From Abelmoschus esculentus (Eukaryota > Streptophyta > Magnoliopsida > Malvales > Malvaceae): DNA of 64,000 nucleotides. Positions 33,065 to 44,354 of the stretch are shown here, in pieces. Each line of letters starts with the position of its first letter. Within the stretch, counting starts at the first letter, position 1. A program made the position numbers and the translations under genes. Under the pieces are notes generated by a model that worked only from the letters and a program-made list of their open reading frames with translations, was not told where the DNA came from and did not search any database. The stretch covers positions 19,370,517 through 19,434,516 of the forward strand of contig JAUCBN010000005.1 in the NCBI GenBank assembly GCA_035048815.1, in the 5' to 3' direction.

Positions 33065-34434
33065 TGATGAATGCCTAAAAGACAGTAATTTACTACCCTT
33101 CTTATGGTACTTTATGCACCTATTATACACCCACTTGAACCGAATCATATACTCTTTTTTCAAATATTGGATATTCCGTTATCACCACATACAAAGTTAA
33201 TATTTATAGAGAATACAAATATTATTACAATTTCTGTACATGCAGAAATATCAGAGCTGAAGCGGCAAAAAAGTTGTGTTGAGGCCGAGGCAGAGGACTG
33301 GCCGCGGCAGAATCCAGTGTGGCAGCACCAACAATAGAGGTACATTGAAAGATAAAAATATAGAGACTATTCTGGAAGACACAACGCATCAATTGGACTA
33401 GGCTAGTGTGCTCAAAGTCCAATTCAAAGACCAAGCGGGAAACCCTTTCTAGAAGGCGACAAACTTGGAAATATCAGAATCCTTGAAGAAGATTTGTTCC
33501 CTACTCCAAGTTAAAGTCTATTTAGGAAAGGTTTGCCCTAGGTTAAGATTATAAATATGCTAGCCGACCACATTGTCTAAGAGAGCCGATTTGTAGAGAA
33601 AACCCTTCCTCCCTAAGAATTGTACTTCCACGATAACATGTTCTAAATTTCTTAGGGATAGGTGAAGGTTGTTGATATTAGTGAGAGGAGATTGATTCTT
33701 GTATACTTGTTCTTAAGCAATAAAATCAGAGTTTACTTATCCTATTGTCATTCCTTGTTCTTGTATCCAAGCCCGAGAGGAAAGTTTGCAAGTAATCTAT
33801 TTATCTAGCATCGAGAGGTGTAGATTCACGAAAGGGATAAGTACGGTGTCGGCGACACTAACTCGGCCTATACCTTTGTGGAGGCACTAAGGGGTAGTTT
33901 AAGAGTTTCAGCAGCTAAGAGAAGTGTTAGATTGGTTGATGGTTATCTTTGGTTTACGCCGAGAGGTATCGTCAAGGACTGAGCATCAACAACACTTTGA
34001 CTCAGAGATGAGCGGAGTCACTTACGGACACTTTGCTGAACTTTGATACTTCTGCCCACGAGCAAGAGATTGCCGCGGCAGAGGAACATCAGCATTGTCG
34101 AGGCAGTATCTGCAGTACTATCGAAGCAGTGTTGTGCGATTACATCGGAAAAGAAGAAGATCAATTGAATCCACTAATTGACGCAACTGGATCCTACCTA
34201 CTTTCTCTATAATCGTTCTCAACTCTTTATTTTATGTTTTGTTATTTAATTATTTAGTTAGATAAAATAAACCATCTTTTTTGTATTTTTATTTTATTCT
34301 CAGGAGCAAGGGAACGAAGTAAGACATATTAAGTATATCAATCCCTGTGGAGACGATACGCGATATACTTATCATTTTATTACTTGACGACGTGTACACT
34401 TGCACTCAAAATAGCGCTTATACCATGCCTATCA
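33065..34434 (+). repeat. 5' LTR of the Athila-like element
   Basis: The LTR is collinear with 40105-41475. In the first 230 or so bases I count about 15 differences. It contains repeated GCCGMGGCAG words (33284, 33301, 34071). The apparent frames at 33104-33337 and its complement also occur in the other LTR and are not genes. Confidence 0.9.
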
Positions 34435-34440
34435 ATTTTT

Positions 34441-34458
34441 TGGCGCCGTTGTCAGGGA
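34441..34458 (+). promoter_or_regulatory. Primer-binding site, tRNA-Asp type
   Basis: Six bases after the LTR end, TGGCGCCGTTGTCAGGGA is complementary to the 3' end of plant tRNA-Asp as I know it, with about two mismatches. Athila elements typically use this primer. Confidence 0.75.
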
Positions 34459-34572
34459 TTGGCAACTGAATTTTGTTTTCTTTAATTTTCTTGCTCTTTA
34501 ATTATTAGTTATCTAACTTTAACTTTAGTTTTATTTTATTTTTGATTTACTATTTTTTTATTTACTTGGTTT

Positions 34573-37131
34573 ATGACCAGGGCAAATTCGAGTGGACCAT
34601 TGTACGAGTTGGATCCTGAGATTGAACGTACAAGACATAATCTAAGACGAAATCTGTTCCAAACTATGAACAATCCAGCTAGAGGACTTGTTGATCATAA
34701 TGTACTGCCGCCAGCAATACAACAGCAGCCAATGCTGTATCCATTGCCGATGCAGTCTACTGTCAAAGATTATCTGATGGAGGATCTGAACGGACTTAAC
34801 CCTGGCGTAGTTACCCCGAAGATTGAAGTAACTCACTTTGAGCTTAAACCAGTAATGTTAAACATGTTGAACACAATTGGACAGTTTGGTGGGTCTGTTA
34901 CTGAAGATGCAAGGCAACATCTTAAATCCTTCAAGGAAGTGTGCAACTCTTTTAAGATTCAAGGAGTCCATGAAGAAATTTTGCGCTTAAAATTGTTCCC
35001 CTATTCACTGAGGGATAGGGCTAAGACTTGGTTGAATGAAATCCCAGCAGGATCAATCGGATCTTGGGAAGAACTTTGCCGAGAATTCATTATGAGGTTT
35101 AATCCAACAAATCTTTATGATCGCATTCGTAATGAAATTACATCATTCCGGCAAGATGAAGATGAACCGATGTATGAGGCATGGGAACGTTATAGAGAAC
35201 TATTAAACAAATGCCCCTTACATGGTTTTCCCTTGTGGACACAAGTCTCCATGTTCTACAATGCTACTAATGCTTCCACAAGGATGATGCTAGACGCTTC
35301 CGCAAATGGGACACTTTTAGATAGAGCACCCGCGGAAGCCATTGAAATTCTGAACAAACTCACAAGGAACGATTTCCAATTTCCCACATCGAGGCGAAGA
35401 GGAATGAGACGTCATGCCATAGCTCATGAGTTAGACATATCAAGTTCGGTGGCAGCACAATTGGCTTCTCTGACCAAGATAGTTTAGAACATGCAAAACC
35501 AAAGAAGCATACATGAGGTTAAGGCAGTCAACTCATCAGATTATATGCCAGAGGAGGAGACCGGCCTATATGTTGGAAACTATAACAGAAACAATCCAAT
35601 GATGTCCAACAATTATAACCCATCTTGGAAAAGGCATCTGAACTTCTCTTGGAGTAACCCTAACAATGCCTTGAATCCAACTACACAAGCCCTTGGATTT
35701 CAGCATCAGAACCAGAACCTGCCGCATCAGAACACTCAACAGCCCATGCCACAGCAGCAGGTACATCAGCAACAGTCTCTGAATGCACTGGTCGATTCTC
35801 TCACAGCTTTCATGTCAAAGACTGATGCTTACATGATGGAGAATAGCCTTTTCATGAAGCGTACTGATGACTTCATGAATAGAACGAAGATAAGACTGCA
35901 GAACCAGGAGGCTGCAATAAAATCCCTAGAAACCCAGGTTGGTCAATTTGCCCAACGCCAAAATACTCGACCACCTGGAGGTTTACCTAGCAATACTGAA
36001 GTTGCTAAGATATTAGGCCACGAGCAATGTAAAGTAATCACCACCAGAAGTGGCCTACAGCTAAAAAATAAAGAGGAGACTTCAACTGAAAGAGTCTAAC
36101 CAGAACAGCAACATCATGAGGACTCAGAGGCTGAGCAGGACCCTATCGAAAGCTCTGCCACGGCAACAGAACCAGCAGTATCAGAACCTTCTGCCGAGGC
36201 AGCTACAGAAAAATTCACCCCAGGTATAAAACTCAATATCTAAGGAAACCTGCCGAATATCAGACCACCACCTCTTTTTCCATAGAGGCTAAAGAAGAAA
36301 AAACAGGATCACCAATTTCAAAAGTTCCTAAACATCCTAAAGCAGGTTCATATTAACTTTCCCCTAGCTGAGGCGATTGAACAAATGTCCAACTATGACA
36401 AGTTTTTAAAGGACATAGTATCCAAACGACGAAGGCTAGAAGAATTTGAAACGGTGGCAGCCACTGAAGGTTGCATGACAATGCTACATAATCGCATGCC
36501 ACCTAAACTAAAAGATCTTGGCTGCTTCACAATTCCCTGTGCAATTGGAGATGGTTATAAAGGAAAGGCCCTATGCGACTTGGGAGCAAGCATCAACTTA
36601 ATGCCCAAATCAGTTTTTCAAAAACTCGGAATTGGATGGGCGAAACCAACAGTACTGCTCCAACTTGTAGATCGATCTTACGTGCATCCTGAAGGCAAAA
36701 TTGAGGACATTCTGGTGAAACTTGACAAGTTCATCTTCCCTGCCGACTTTCTTGTCCTTGACTATGAAGCTGACGACAATGCACCGATCATTTTAGGTCG
36801 ATCTTTCCTTGCTACTGGACGCACCATCATTGACGTGGAGAATGGCGAGCTCACAATGTGGATAAATGATCAACAAATCAAGTTGAACGCCTTCCACAAT
36901 CTGCCAAATTCAGACGCTCCAACAGAATATAAGGTTATCCATACACCAAATAAGGGTACTAAAATATCCTGCATGGGCAGCACGCTCGGAAGACTATTCG
37001 GTAAAAGAATAAAACTTAAAGGAGAAGCCGAATGCACCAAAGAGACTGGCCAACTCATGCAGACAGACACGGGCCAGAAAGAGATAACGAAAATGGGAGA
37101 TGCATTCACATGCACTTCACAAGTAACTTAA
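34573..37131 (+). pseudogene. gag-protease of the Athila-like element
   Basis: A single frame of 853 codons is interrupted only by stops at 35485 (TAG), 36097 (TAA), 36241 (TAA) and 36283 (TAG). The gag core is at codons 75-230 (VTHFELKPVMLNMLNTIGQF, LKLFPYSLRDRAKTWLNEIP, WEELCREFIMRFNPTNLYDR). A glutamine-rich stretch follows near 35690-35780. The protease lies at the end: CAIGDGYKGKALCDLGASIN with the DLGA active-site word near 36575, then ILGRSFLATGRTIIDVENGE. At least two stops could be former CAG or CAA codons. It is otherwise unshifted, so it decayed mainly by point changes. Confidence 0.8.
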
Positions 37132-37639
37132 TCTCTTCTCTTCACTTTTAATTATTATATTAGGATATATAATATTATTTTCAACATTCTTTATTTTTAA
37201 GTATTTTGTTATTTTTAGTATTTTGTTATTTTACTTTATGATCAGCGTTTTTATTTTAGATTTAGTGTTTTTAATTTTTAATAAAGTTATGAATGCAGGA
37301 AAAATTTTGCAACAACAGGAAGTCTGCTACTGCGGCAGCACTGTGTCAGAACCGCAAGATTATCAATGGGCAAAAAACAGTGTAACGACTATCTGTCGAG
37401 AAATCCTCCGCGGAAGTAACTGTGCTTTCAGGCAGTAAATGCTTAACGGCTAGTATTTTTAACAGTCATATTTTTACAGCCTATATAAGTAGACCATCGT
37501 TGTGCATTATTTACTTTGTATTCTTGTTATCCATACTTTCTTGAACAATTTTACTCTCACTACATCTTGAACTTTCAGAACTCTTTACATTCCTACCCAC
37601 ATTCTTTTTGTTTATCTTCAAAAATATCTCATCAATATC

Positions 37640-38890
37640 CATGGCAACATACAGACGATTTGCCAGCGACAACGTAGCATAATGCTTTCAAAGATCTTTT
37701 GTTACACGGCAATTATGGGAGAATAAGGATTCCAGCAAACCACTGACGAAAACTACGGCATCGACCAATTCTTGTTTAAAAGAATCGAAGACTAGGATTG
37801 GGAGAAATTCTGCCTCTAACCTCCCATAGCGAATGCAACAATTATGAGAGAATTCTATGCGCACTGCCCGAACAAGGATACGCTATTCGTCTACTGCCGG
37901 GGAAAGCCTATGAAACTTGATGCCGAGGCAATCAACGATTACTACGACATGATCCTCATACGCGATGAGCATGGAGAATTTGCAGCAAATATCGAGGAAT
38001 ACGAGGCTATCAAGGACGACCTCTGCTACGATAACACTCCATGGGAAACCGGTGCCCATAGGGGTTGTGTAACAAGGCTAAGCCTTAAACCCGAAGCAAA
38101 GCTGTGGTGTACGTTTGTCAAACGATGCCTCATGCCTACTTCTCATAATAGCACAGTTGACAGAAAAAGATTGTTGCTCATTCATTCCATCATCAACAAA
38201 AGGACGACCAATGTTTGCTCATTCATTCCATCATCAACAAAAGGACGACCAATGTTGGAGAGATAATTCTTCAAGAAATCTATGACTGCGGTAAGAAAGA
38301 ACGAGGTCCATTATATTTCCCTAGTTTAATCTCTGCTTTATGCATTGCTGCAGGTGTCCCAATAGAAGCAACCGACGAATACACATCACAAAGGAAAGGC
38401 TGGACAAAAAAATTCTGCCACAGAGTGATGCAGATCACCCAAGCAGACCCAGTGCAGGAAACACCTCAACAATTCACTACTAACTGCCCTGTCGGAGGGC
38501 AGTATTCAGCAGAAGCACCTGACAATGCCCAATCCCCTGTCGCAACAGACACATACTAGGAGATTTTGCAGAGAATGTCAACCATGGACCTCAGACAATA
38601 ACGCTATATGGAATATCAGAGAGAATTCAACAACACCCTTGCCAATATGCTAACTCAGAACTTTCTCATCCATGTGATGCAGTTTCCAGATTTCCCTCCC
38701 AATATTTTCGTCACTACCACACCATACAAAGAGACAACACCTGCTCTAGGGCCTAGACCATCCTTTGCTTCTAGGCCACAACAACAGTTTCACGCTACCG
38801 GACCATCCAGACCTGCAGGCACGACTGTCACATCATCCAGCAGCAGGCGACCATCAAAGAGGAGAGTTGTCTTCAACTCTCTACAATAAA
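37640..38890 (+). pseudogene. Plant-transposon-protein-like ORF in place of pol
   Basis: The ATG at 37640 starts a broken frame. The recognisable part (37844-38430) reads IMREFYAHCPNKDTLFVYCR, then LDAEAINDYYDM, then GEIILQEIYDCGKKERGPLY and FPSLISALCIAAGVPIE. I associate this pattern with the domain named putative plant transposon protein (Transposase_32), common in Athila-type and other plant repeats; its function is unknown. Stops near 37679 and 37827 and a 41-bp tandem duplication at 38174-38255 (two copies, 41 bases each) disrupt the frame. The proline- and serine-rich C-terminal part continues to about 38890. Confidence 0.6.
38174..38255 (+). repeat. 41-bp exact tandem duplication
   Basis: The 41 bases at 38174-38214 are repeated exactly at 38215-38255. 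As 41 is not a multiple of three, the copy shifts the frame of the surrounding ORF. The identity of the copies suggests a recent event. Confidence 0.9.
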
Positions 38891-39267
38891 ATCCTATCCC
38901 CATCGACAGTTTTTCTGAAGATAGTCTCTCTAGACAGATCGATGAGTATATCCATGAGAGCTCATCACATACCCAAGAGAGGATACCAACTGCCGAGCTT
39001 GGGGGAGAAACAGAGGTAATGCATACAGATGATGATGAAGATGGAGATGAAGTAACAAGCCCACTGTAGAAACAAACGCCCAGCAGAGTGCAGCCGCCCC
39101 GGCAGGTAAAAATACAACAATCACCAGGACAAGGATCAAGAATGAAAGCATCGGCAGGAATACCTAGGAGAGCAACTATCTCTAGCAGCTCTTCTGAATC
39201 ACAGTCGGAATCTATTTAAATCCTGTTGCTTTATTATTGTTTTCTTTTGCTCTTTGCTTTATGTTTT

Positions 39268-39307
39268 GAGCATTGAGGACAATGCTCGGTTTGAGTTTGG
39301 GGGAGAT
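39268..39307 (+). ncRNA. AGGA-loop hairpin followed by an internal polypurine tract
   Basis: GAGCATTG (39268-39275), loop AGGA and CAATGCTC (39280-39287) form a perfect 8-pair stem. It is followed by gtttgagtttgggggaga, a polypurine-like tract about 800 bases before the 3' LTR. The same module with a different stem lies at 40065-40104. Confidence 0.55.
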
Positions 39308-39659
39308 TGAAGGTGCAGAAGCACTGCCGAGGCTATCCAATGTCGCGACAATATCAAAAAAGGGAGTAAATTTTTACTGAATTTTTTTTTGAATATTCTC
39401 TTTTCTTGAATTTATGTTTGTAATCTTGTATTACCTTATGTCAGCTTTGCTTTAGTTTACTCCTTTAAGGCTATAGAATTTTTTCTCCTTACCATGGCCA
39501 AGTACTGTTTTGAAGGGATAACCATAGGATACTCATGGAATAAAACTTAGAAGCTTGCTTTAGGGTTAGATAAAAAAATAAACACTTTTTGGACTTGTTT
39601 GATTCATGAGTTCTTTTAATAAACTTAGGTGATAAAGACTTAGAACTTGTTGAAAAAAT

Positions 39660-39816
39660 AACTAGAGGTGCATATCACCGGCTCTAGTTTTGCTCTCCTT
39701 CGTACTAGAGGTGCCCGAAATTGGCTCTAGTATGCTAAATAGTTGTTAAGAAAAAAATAAGAAAAAGAAGGAAAATAGAAAACACATATCTTGAGGTGCC
39801 CGAAATTGGCTCAAGA
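39660..39816 (+). ncRNA. Three hairpins with a near-constant 14-base loop
   Basis: Hairpin one (39660-39689) has AACTAGAG/CTCTAGTT and loop GTGCATATCACCGG. Hairpin two (39703-39732) has TACTAGAG/CTCTAGTA and loop GTGCCCGAAATTGG. Hairpin three (39789-39816) has TCTTGAG/CTCAAGA and the same loop as two. Every stem pair is Watson-Crick although the stems differ. This lies in the 3' untranslated part of the Athila-like element. Function is unknown. Confidence 0.6.
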
Positions 39817-40064
39817 CTTGTTGTTTTAAGGAGATAGCTAATCCAAGATTCTACTTACCTTGAACTTAGAGTTTATCTAAGAAAGCCTTGAATCAGCCTT
39901 GTCCATTAAACGCACACACTCACCTAGCCCTAGAGTTTGTTTCTTAGTAGAAATCCTTGGGTAAACTAGTGGCTAAAACGGAGAGATAGACATGACCATG
40001 ATGGGGAGAATAGATGGAAGAGTAAGACTAAAGGGGAGTAAGGTTTAGCAATTTGATGTTTGGC

Positions 40065-40104
40065 ATTGCTTGAGGACAAGCAATAGTTCGAGTTTGGGGG
40101 TATT
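40065..40104 (+). promoter_or_regulatory. AGGA-loop hairpin and terminal polypurine tract
   Basis: ATTGCTTG (40065-40072), loop AGGA and CAAGCAAT (40077-40084) form a perfect 8-pair stem. The tract agtttgggggtatt (40091-40104) ends exactly at the 3' LTR and is the expected plus-strand primer. Confidence 0.7.
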
Positions 40105-41475
40105 TGATGAGTGCTTAAAAGGCAGTAATTTACTACCCTTCTTATGGTACTTTATGCACCTATTATACACTCACTTGAACCGAATCATATACTCTTTGCT
40201 CAAATATTGGATATTCCGTTATCACCACATATAAAGTTAATATTTATAGAGAATGCAGATATTATTATAATTTCTGTACATGCAGGAATATCCAGAGCTG
40301 AAGTGGCAGAAAAGTTGTGTTGAGGTCGAGGCAGAGGACTGGCCGCGGCAGAATCCAGTGTGGCAGCACCAACAATGGAGGCGCATTGAAAGATAAAAAT
40401 ATAGAGAATATTCTGGAAGACACAGCGCATCAATTGGACCAGGCTAGCGTGCTCAAAGCCCAATTCAAAGACCAAGCGGGAAACCCTTTCTAGAAGGCGG
40501 AAAACTTAGAAATATCATAATCCTTGAAGAAGACTTGTTCCCTACTCCAAGTTGAAGTCTATTTAGGAAAGGTTTGCCCTAGGTTAAGACTATAAATATA
40601 CTAGCCGGACACATTGTCTAGGAGGGCCGATTTGTAGAGAAAACCCTTCCTCCCTAAGAATTGTACTTCCACGATAACATGTTCTAAATTTCTTAGGGAT
40701 AGGTGAAGGTTGTTGATATTAGTGAGAGGAGATTGATTCTTGTATTCTTGTTCTTATGCAATAAAATCAAAGTTTGTTTATCCTATTATCATTCCTTGTT
40801 CTTGTATCCAAGCCCGAGAGGGAAGTTTGCAAGTAATCTATTTATCTAGCATCGAGAGGTGTAGATTCACGAAAGGGATAAGTACGGTATCGGCGATACT
40901 AACTCGGCCTATACCCTTGTGAAGACACTAAGGGGTAGGTTAAAAGTTTCAGTAGCTAAAAGAAATGTTGGATTGGTTGGTGGTTATCTTTGGTTTACAC
41001 TGAGAGGTATCGTCAAGGACTGAGCATCAACAACACTTTGACTCAGAGATGAGCGGAGTCACTTACGGACACTTTACTGAACTTTGATACTTCTACCCAC
41101 GAGCAAGAGATTGACGCGGCAGAGGAGCATCAGCATTGCCGAGGCAGTATCTGCAGTACTATCAAAGCAGTGTTGTGCGATTGCATCGGACAAGAAGAAG
41201 ATCAATTGAATCTACTAATTGACGCAACTAGATCCTACCTACTTTCTCTATAATCGTTCTCAACTCTTTATTTTATGTTTTGTTATTTAATTATTTAGTT
41301 AGATAAAACAAACCATCTTATTTGTGTTTTTATTTTATTCTCAGGAGCAAGGGAACGAAGTAAGACATATTAAGTATATCAATCCCTGTGGAGACGATAC
41401 ACGATATACTTATCATTTTATTACTTGACGACGTGTACACTTGCACTCAAAATAGCGCTTATACCACGCCTATCA
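40105..41475 (+). repeat. 3' LTR of the Athila-like element
   Basis: The LTR is 1371 bp, starts TGATGAGTGC and ends ACGCCTATCA, and is collinear with 33065-34434. The duplicated target aaaat follows at 41476-41480. Confidence 0.9.
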
Positions 41476-41480
41476 AAAAT

Positions 41481-42108
41481 CTTAAAAAAACTCAACAATT
41501 ACACAAATATCTTTTAAGTAATACAAATATTAAGAAATATATGTCCTAAAATATTTCACTGTCGTAAATCAAGTATCATACTTTTACTTTTTAGAGTATT
41601 AGTCTTCATCACTACTTAAATTATAAACATCTTAAAACAAACAAGAAACTACCAACTAAAGAGAATTTTTTTATGAAAATAATATTTATGAAATTTAAAT
41701 ATTAATATTAAGGTTCTGTAATATAATAACTTTTTATATAACTTGTCAATGATATTTATCATTTCCGCATCATTATCACAATCTACATTAATAGTAGAAC
41801 AAATATATATTCCTTCAAAAAGTTTCTTTGTCATAAATAAATAAAAAATATATTATAGAATAATGTGAAATATAAAACCTACTATTATATATTTATATAT
41901 TTTAAACTGATTTTTTTGATAAATAGGTAGACGGATCTAAATCTAGGTTCGGGTCTTAAATGTCAGATCCAGATTCAGATTCGTATTTTAATCAGGAGAT
42001 CTAGATCCAACCCAGATCTATCGGGTCTAAAATTTTAAGATTCAGATCCTATAAAATGAATCTAAATCTACGAATCTGGATCGAATCCAAAATTCATTGC
42101 CATCCCTA
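41481..42108. mobile_element. Non-autonomous hAT element, right part
   Basis: This is the right part of the element that begins at 32765. It ends in gaatctggatcgaatcc and CCATCCCTA, which is the inverted match of the left end. The right duplication accccgtt follows. The stretch 41500-41930 is AT-rich interior without a transposase. Confidence 0.78.
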
Positions 42109-42351
42109 ACCCCGTTCAATAATTTTTTAGAACGATAATTTTTATCAAACGCCGGTTTAAAAAAAATTTAAAAATTTTATTTGTGGTTAAACGGTTGTTT
42201 AAATAAAAAAAAAAATCTCGTCGAAATTTAATAACAATGCACTTTTGACCATATTATTTAATATTGTTTTTTTTTTCCCGTTTCAAAAATGCTTGAAAAA
42301 GCATTATCGGACGGGACTTCTATCTCTGTATCCAACCTTCACTATTGCATG

Positions 42352-42797
42352 TAAGAGTGAGTATTTAATCGAGTTTGTTAAAAATATTTCGAGTTATTTA
42401 AGTTTAATTTTATTATTTGAACTTTTATTTAAAAAATTTTGAGTTTAGTTCTGAGTTCTTATAAAGATTTAATTATTTATTATATTATAGTACAATTTAA
42501 TTGTAATTTAAACAACTTTCACTAATCATATAAATTATTAATACATATTTCTTTATGTGTAGCAATATTTTTTTCATATATATATATATATACTATAAAA
42601 ATTTAAGGAATCGTCTCGAACTTAAAAATAAATCTTCTAATTACAAAAAATTAAGTTATTCAAATTTCCGTTTTACAACTCAAATTTCATTTGAATTTTT
42701 TAAAGTTATTCAAGATTTTAAATTTTTAAGTCGAATCAAAACAAATTAAATATTTTTACCTCGAGTTAGATTAAATTGTTTAATTTTTTTAAACCGG
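42352..42797 (+). mobile_element. hAT-like MITE, CGAGT-rich family, copy 1
   Basis: The left end TAAGAGTGAGTATTTAATCG matches, inverted, the right end of the copy at 55321 (…TTACTCACTCTTA). The interior is collinear with 55440-55760, sharing gagttcttataaa, actaatcatata and cttaaaaataaatcttctaat. The right end is degraded around 42785-42797 (aaaccgggtcgag). No clear duplication remains. Confidence 0.65.
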
Positions 42798-43863
42798 GTC
42801 GAGTTTTGCCGTGTATCTTTGTTTTGTTTCTTTCGATGCTTTTAATTACTTACTTTATGTTGTGTTCCAGGTACCAACAGAGGCAGAGGTGGTCGGTTTT
42901 CATTTATCCCAAGTTCCCAACCTTCTCTAAACTGACAATGCTCGTCTATATTCATTGAGGATAAGCTTGGAATAAATAATAATCAGTGCCTTGGTACCCA
43001 ACTAGACCAATAAATTCGAGATATTATAAACAAAAAAATCTTAATATTTAATTGAATGTTAATTTTGATCAATATTTTTATTTTCAAAGTAACTTTATAT
43101 TTTATTTTAGATTAAAATAATTTAAAATAACATTTAATAGCTAATGTGATAGATTTTTATAATAATGTACGTTAATGTAATATTATTGTAAATACAAATG
43201 TGTTAAATTAACAAAGTAATAAATCAGATAAAAAATAATTTTTATTATGTCATTGTGTCAGGATATTTTAAGTTCTGTATCACTAATTGACTAATAATTT
43301 TTATTCGTATAATGATTATTTTAATTTAAAATAAAATACTAAAATTTAAATTTTTTAAATGACATATATCAAAATAATTATTCAATCATATACGTTTATC
43401 GAATAGTAAGTGTATTTTTTTTACATTAAACCTGTATAAAATTATTCGTATTTCAATTAATAATAAATTCCTAACCTAAAGAAACGAATTATTTATTAGA
43501 GTTTTTAGAAAATCAGGTACTTTTCCAACAAAAAGACAATGTAAAGATAAGTGTCAGTCATTAAACATTGTTCTCTCTTTTGGTAAGAAAGATTAGTGTT
43601 TAATACGTAAAATTGATGACAAAAGATTGGGTTTTCAAGTAGTTAATTTATCTTAATTTACCAAAAATCAATGTTAGATCTTTTGTTCAGTTAAGACAAA
43701 AAAAAATGGTGGGTTAATTTGTGAGACATTTTTTATAATATAATACTTTGTAATTTCCTATTTAAAAGGCGTAAAGCATAGGGCTTAAGAAGTAAAAACA
43801 AAAATAAATAAATAAACAAAACAAGAATTTAATTTGAGATAATCGAAGAGAAACTATCGTATC
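42798..43863. other. AT-rich spacer
   Basis: No coding region is supported. The DNA is AT-rich, with only short chance frames. The last 8 bases are the left target site of the next MITE. Confidence 0.55.
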
Positions 43864-44354
43864 TAGGGGTAAACAAAATTCGACTAAAAAATTAAATAAC
43901 TCGACTCGAGTTAAAAATATTCAACTCATTTTGACTTGACTTAAAATTTCATAATCTCGAATAACTCGAAAATTTTCCAAATAAAGTTTACGTTGTAAAA
44001 CGAAAATTCGAATAACTCAAATTTTTTTAGTAAATAAAATATTTATTTTTAAGTTTGAGATGAACCCTCAAATTTTTATAATATATATATGTATTGATAT
44101 ATAAAAATCTGAAGAAATATTGCTACACATGAAGAAATATATATATATATAGCATATATGTTTTAGTGAAAGTTGTTTAAATTACAATCAAATTGTACTA
44201 TAACATGATAAATAATTACAATTAAATCTTATAAGAATTCGAAACTCGACTTGACTCGAAATTTTTTGAATAAAATTTCAAATGATAAAATTAGACTCGT
44301 CAACTCAAATAACTCAAAAAATTTTTACTCGACTCGATCGAACGCTCATCCCTA
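43864..44354 (-). mobile_element. hAT-like MITE, CGAGT-rich family, copy 2 (inverted)
   Basis: The ends are TAGGGGTAAACAAAATTCGA and, inverted, TAGGGATGAGCGTTCGATCG. The interior is the reverse complement of copies at 42352 and 55321 (for example attagaagattt-like and ttataagaattcgaaactcg). Flanks atcgtatc and atcatact agree at only 5 of 8 positions. Confidence 0.68.

Larger units (their letters stand above)
33065..41475 (+). mobile_element. Athila-like Ty3/gypsy element lacking reverse transcriptase and integrase
   Basis: LTRs of 1370 bp (33065-34434) and 1371 bp (40105-41475) start TGATGA and end CCTATCA. The duplication aaaat is perfect (33060-33064 and 41476-41480). The primer site matches tRNA-Asp, which is usual for Athila elements. 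One long frame encodes gag and protease. The next 3 kb hold a plant-transposon-protein-like ORF and untranslated sequence; no RT, RNase H or integrase motif is found. The element would need enzymes from a relative to move. Confidence 0.88.
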
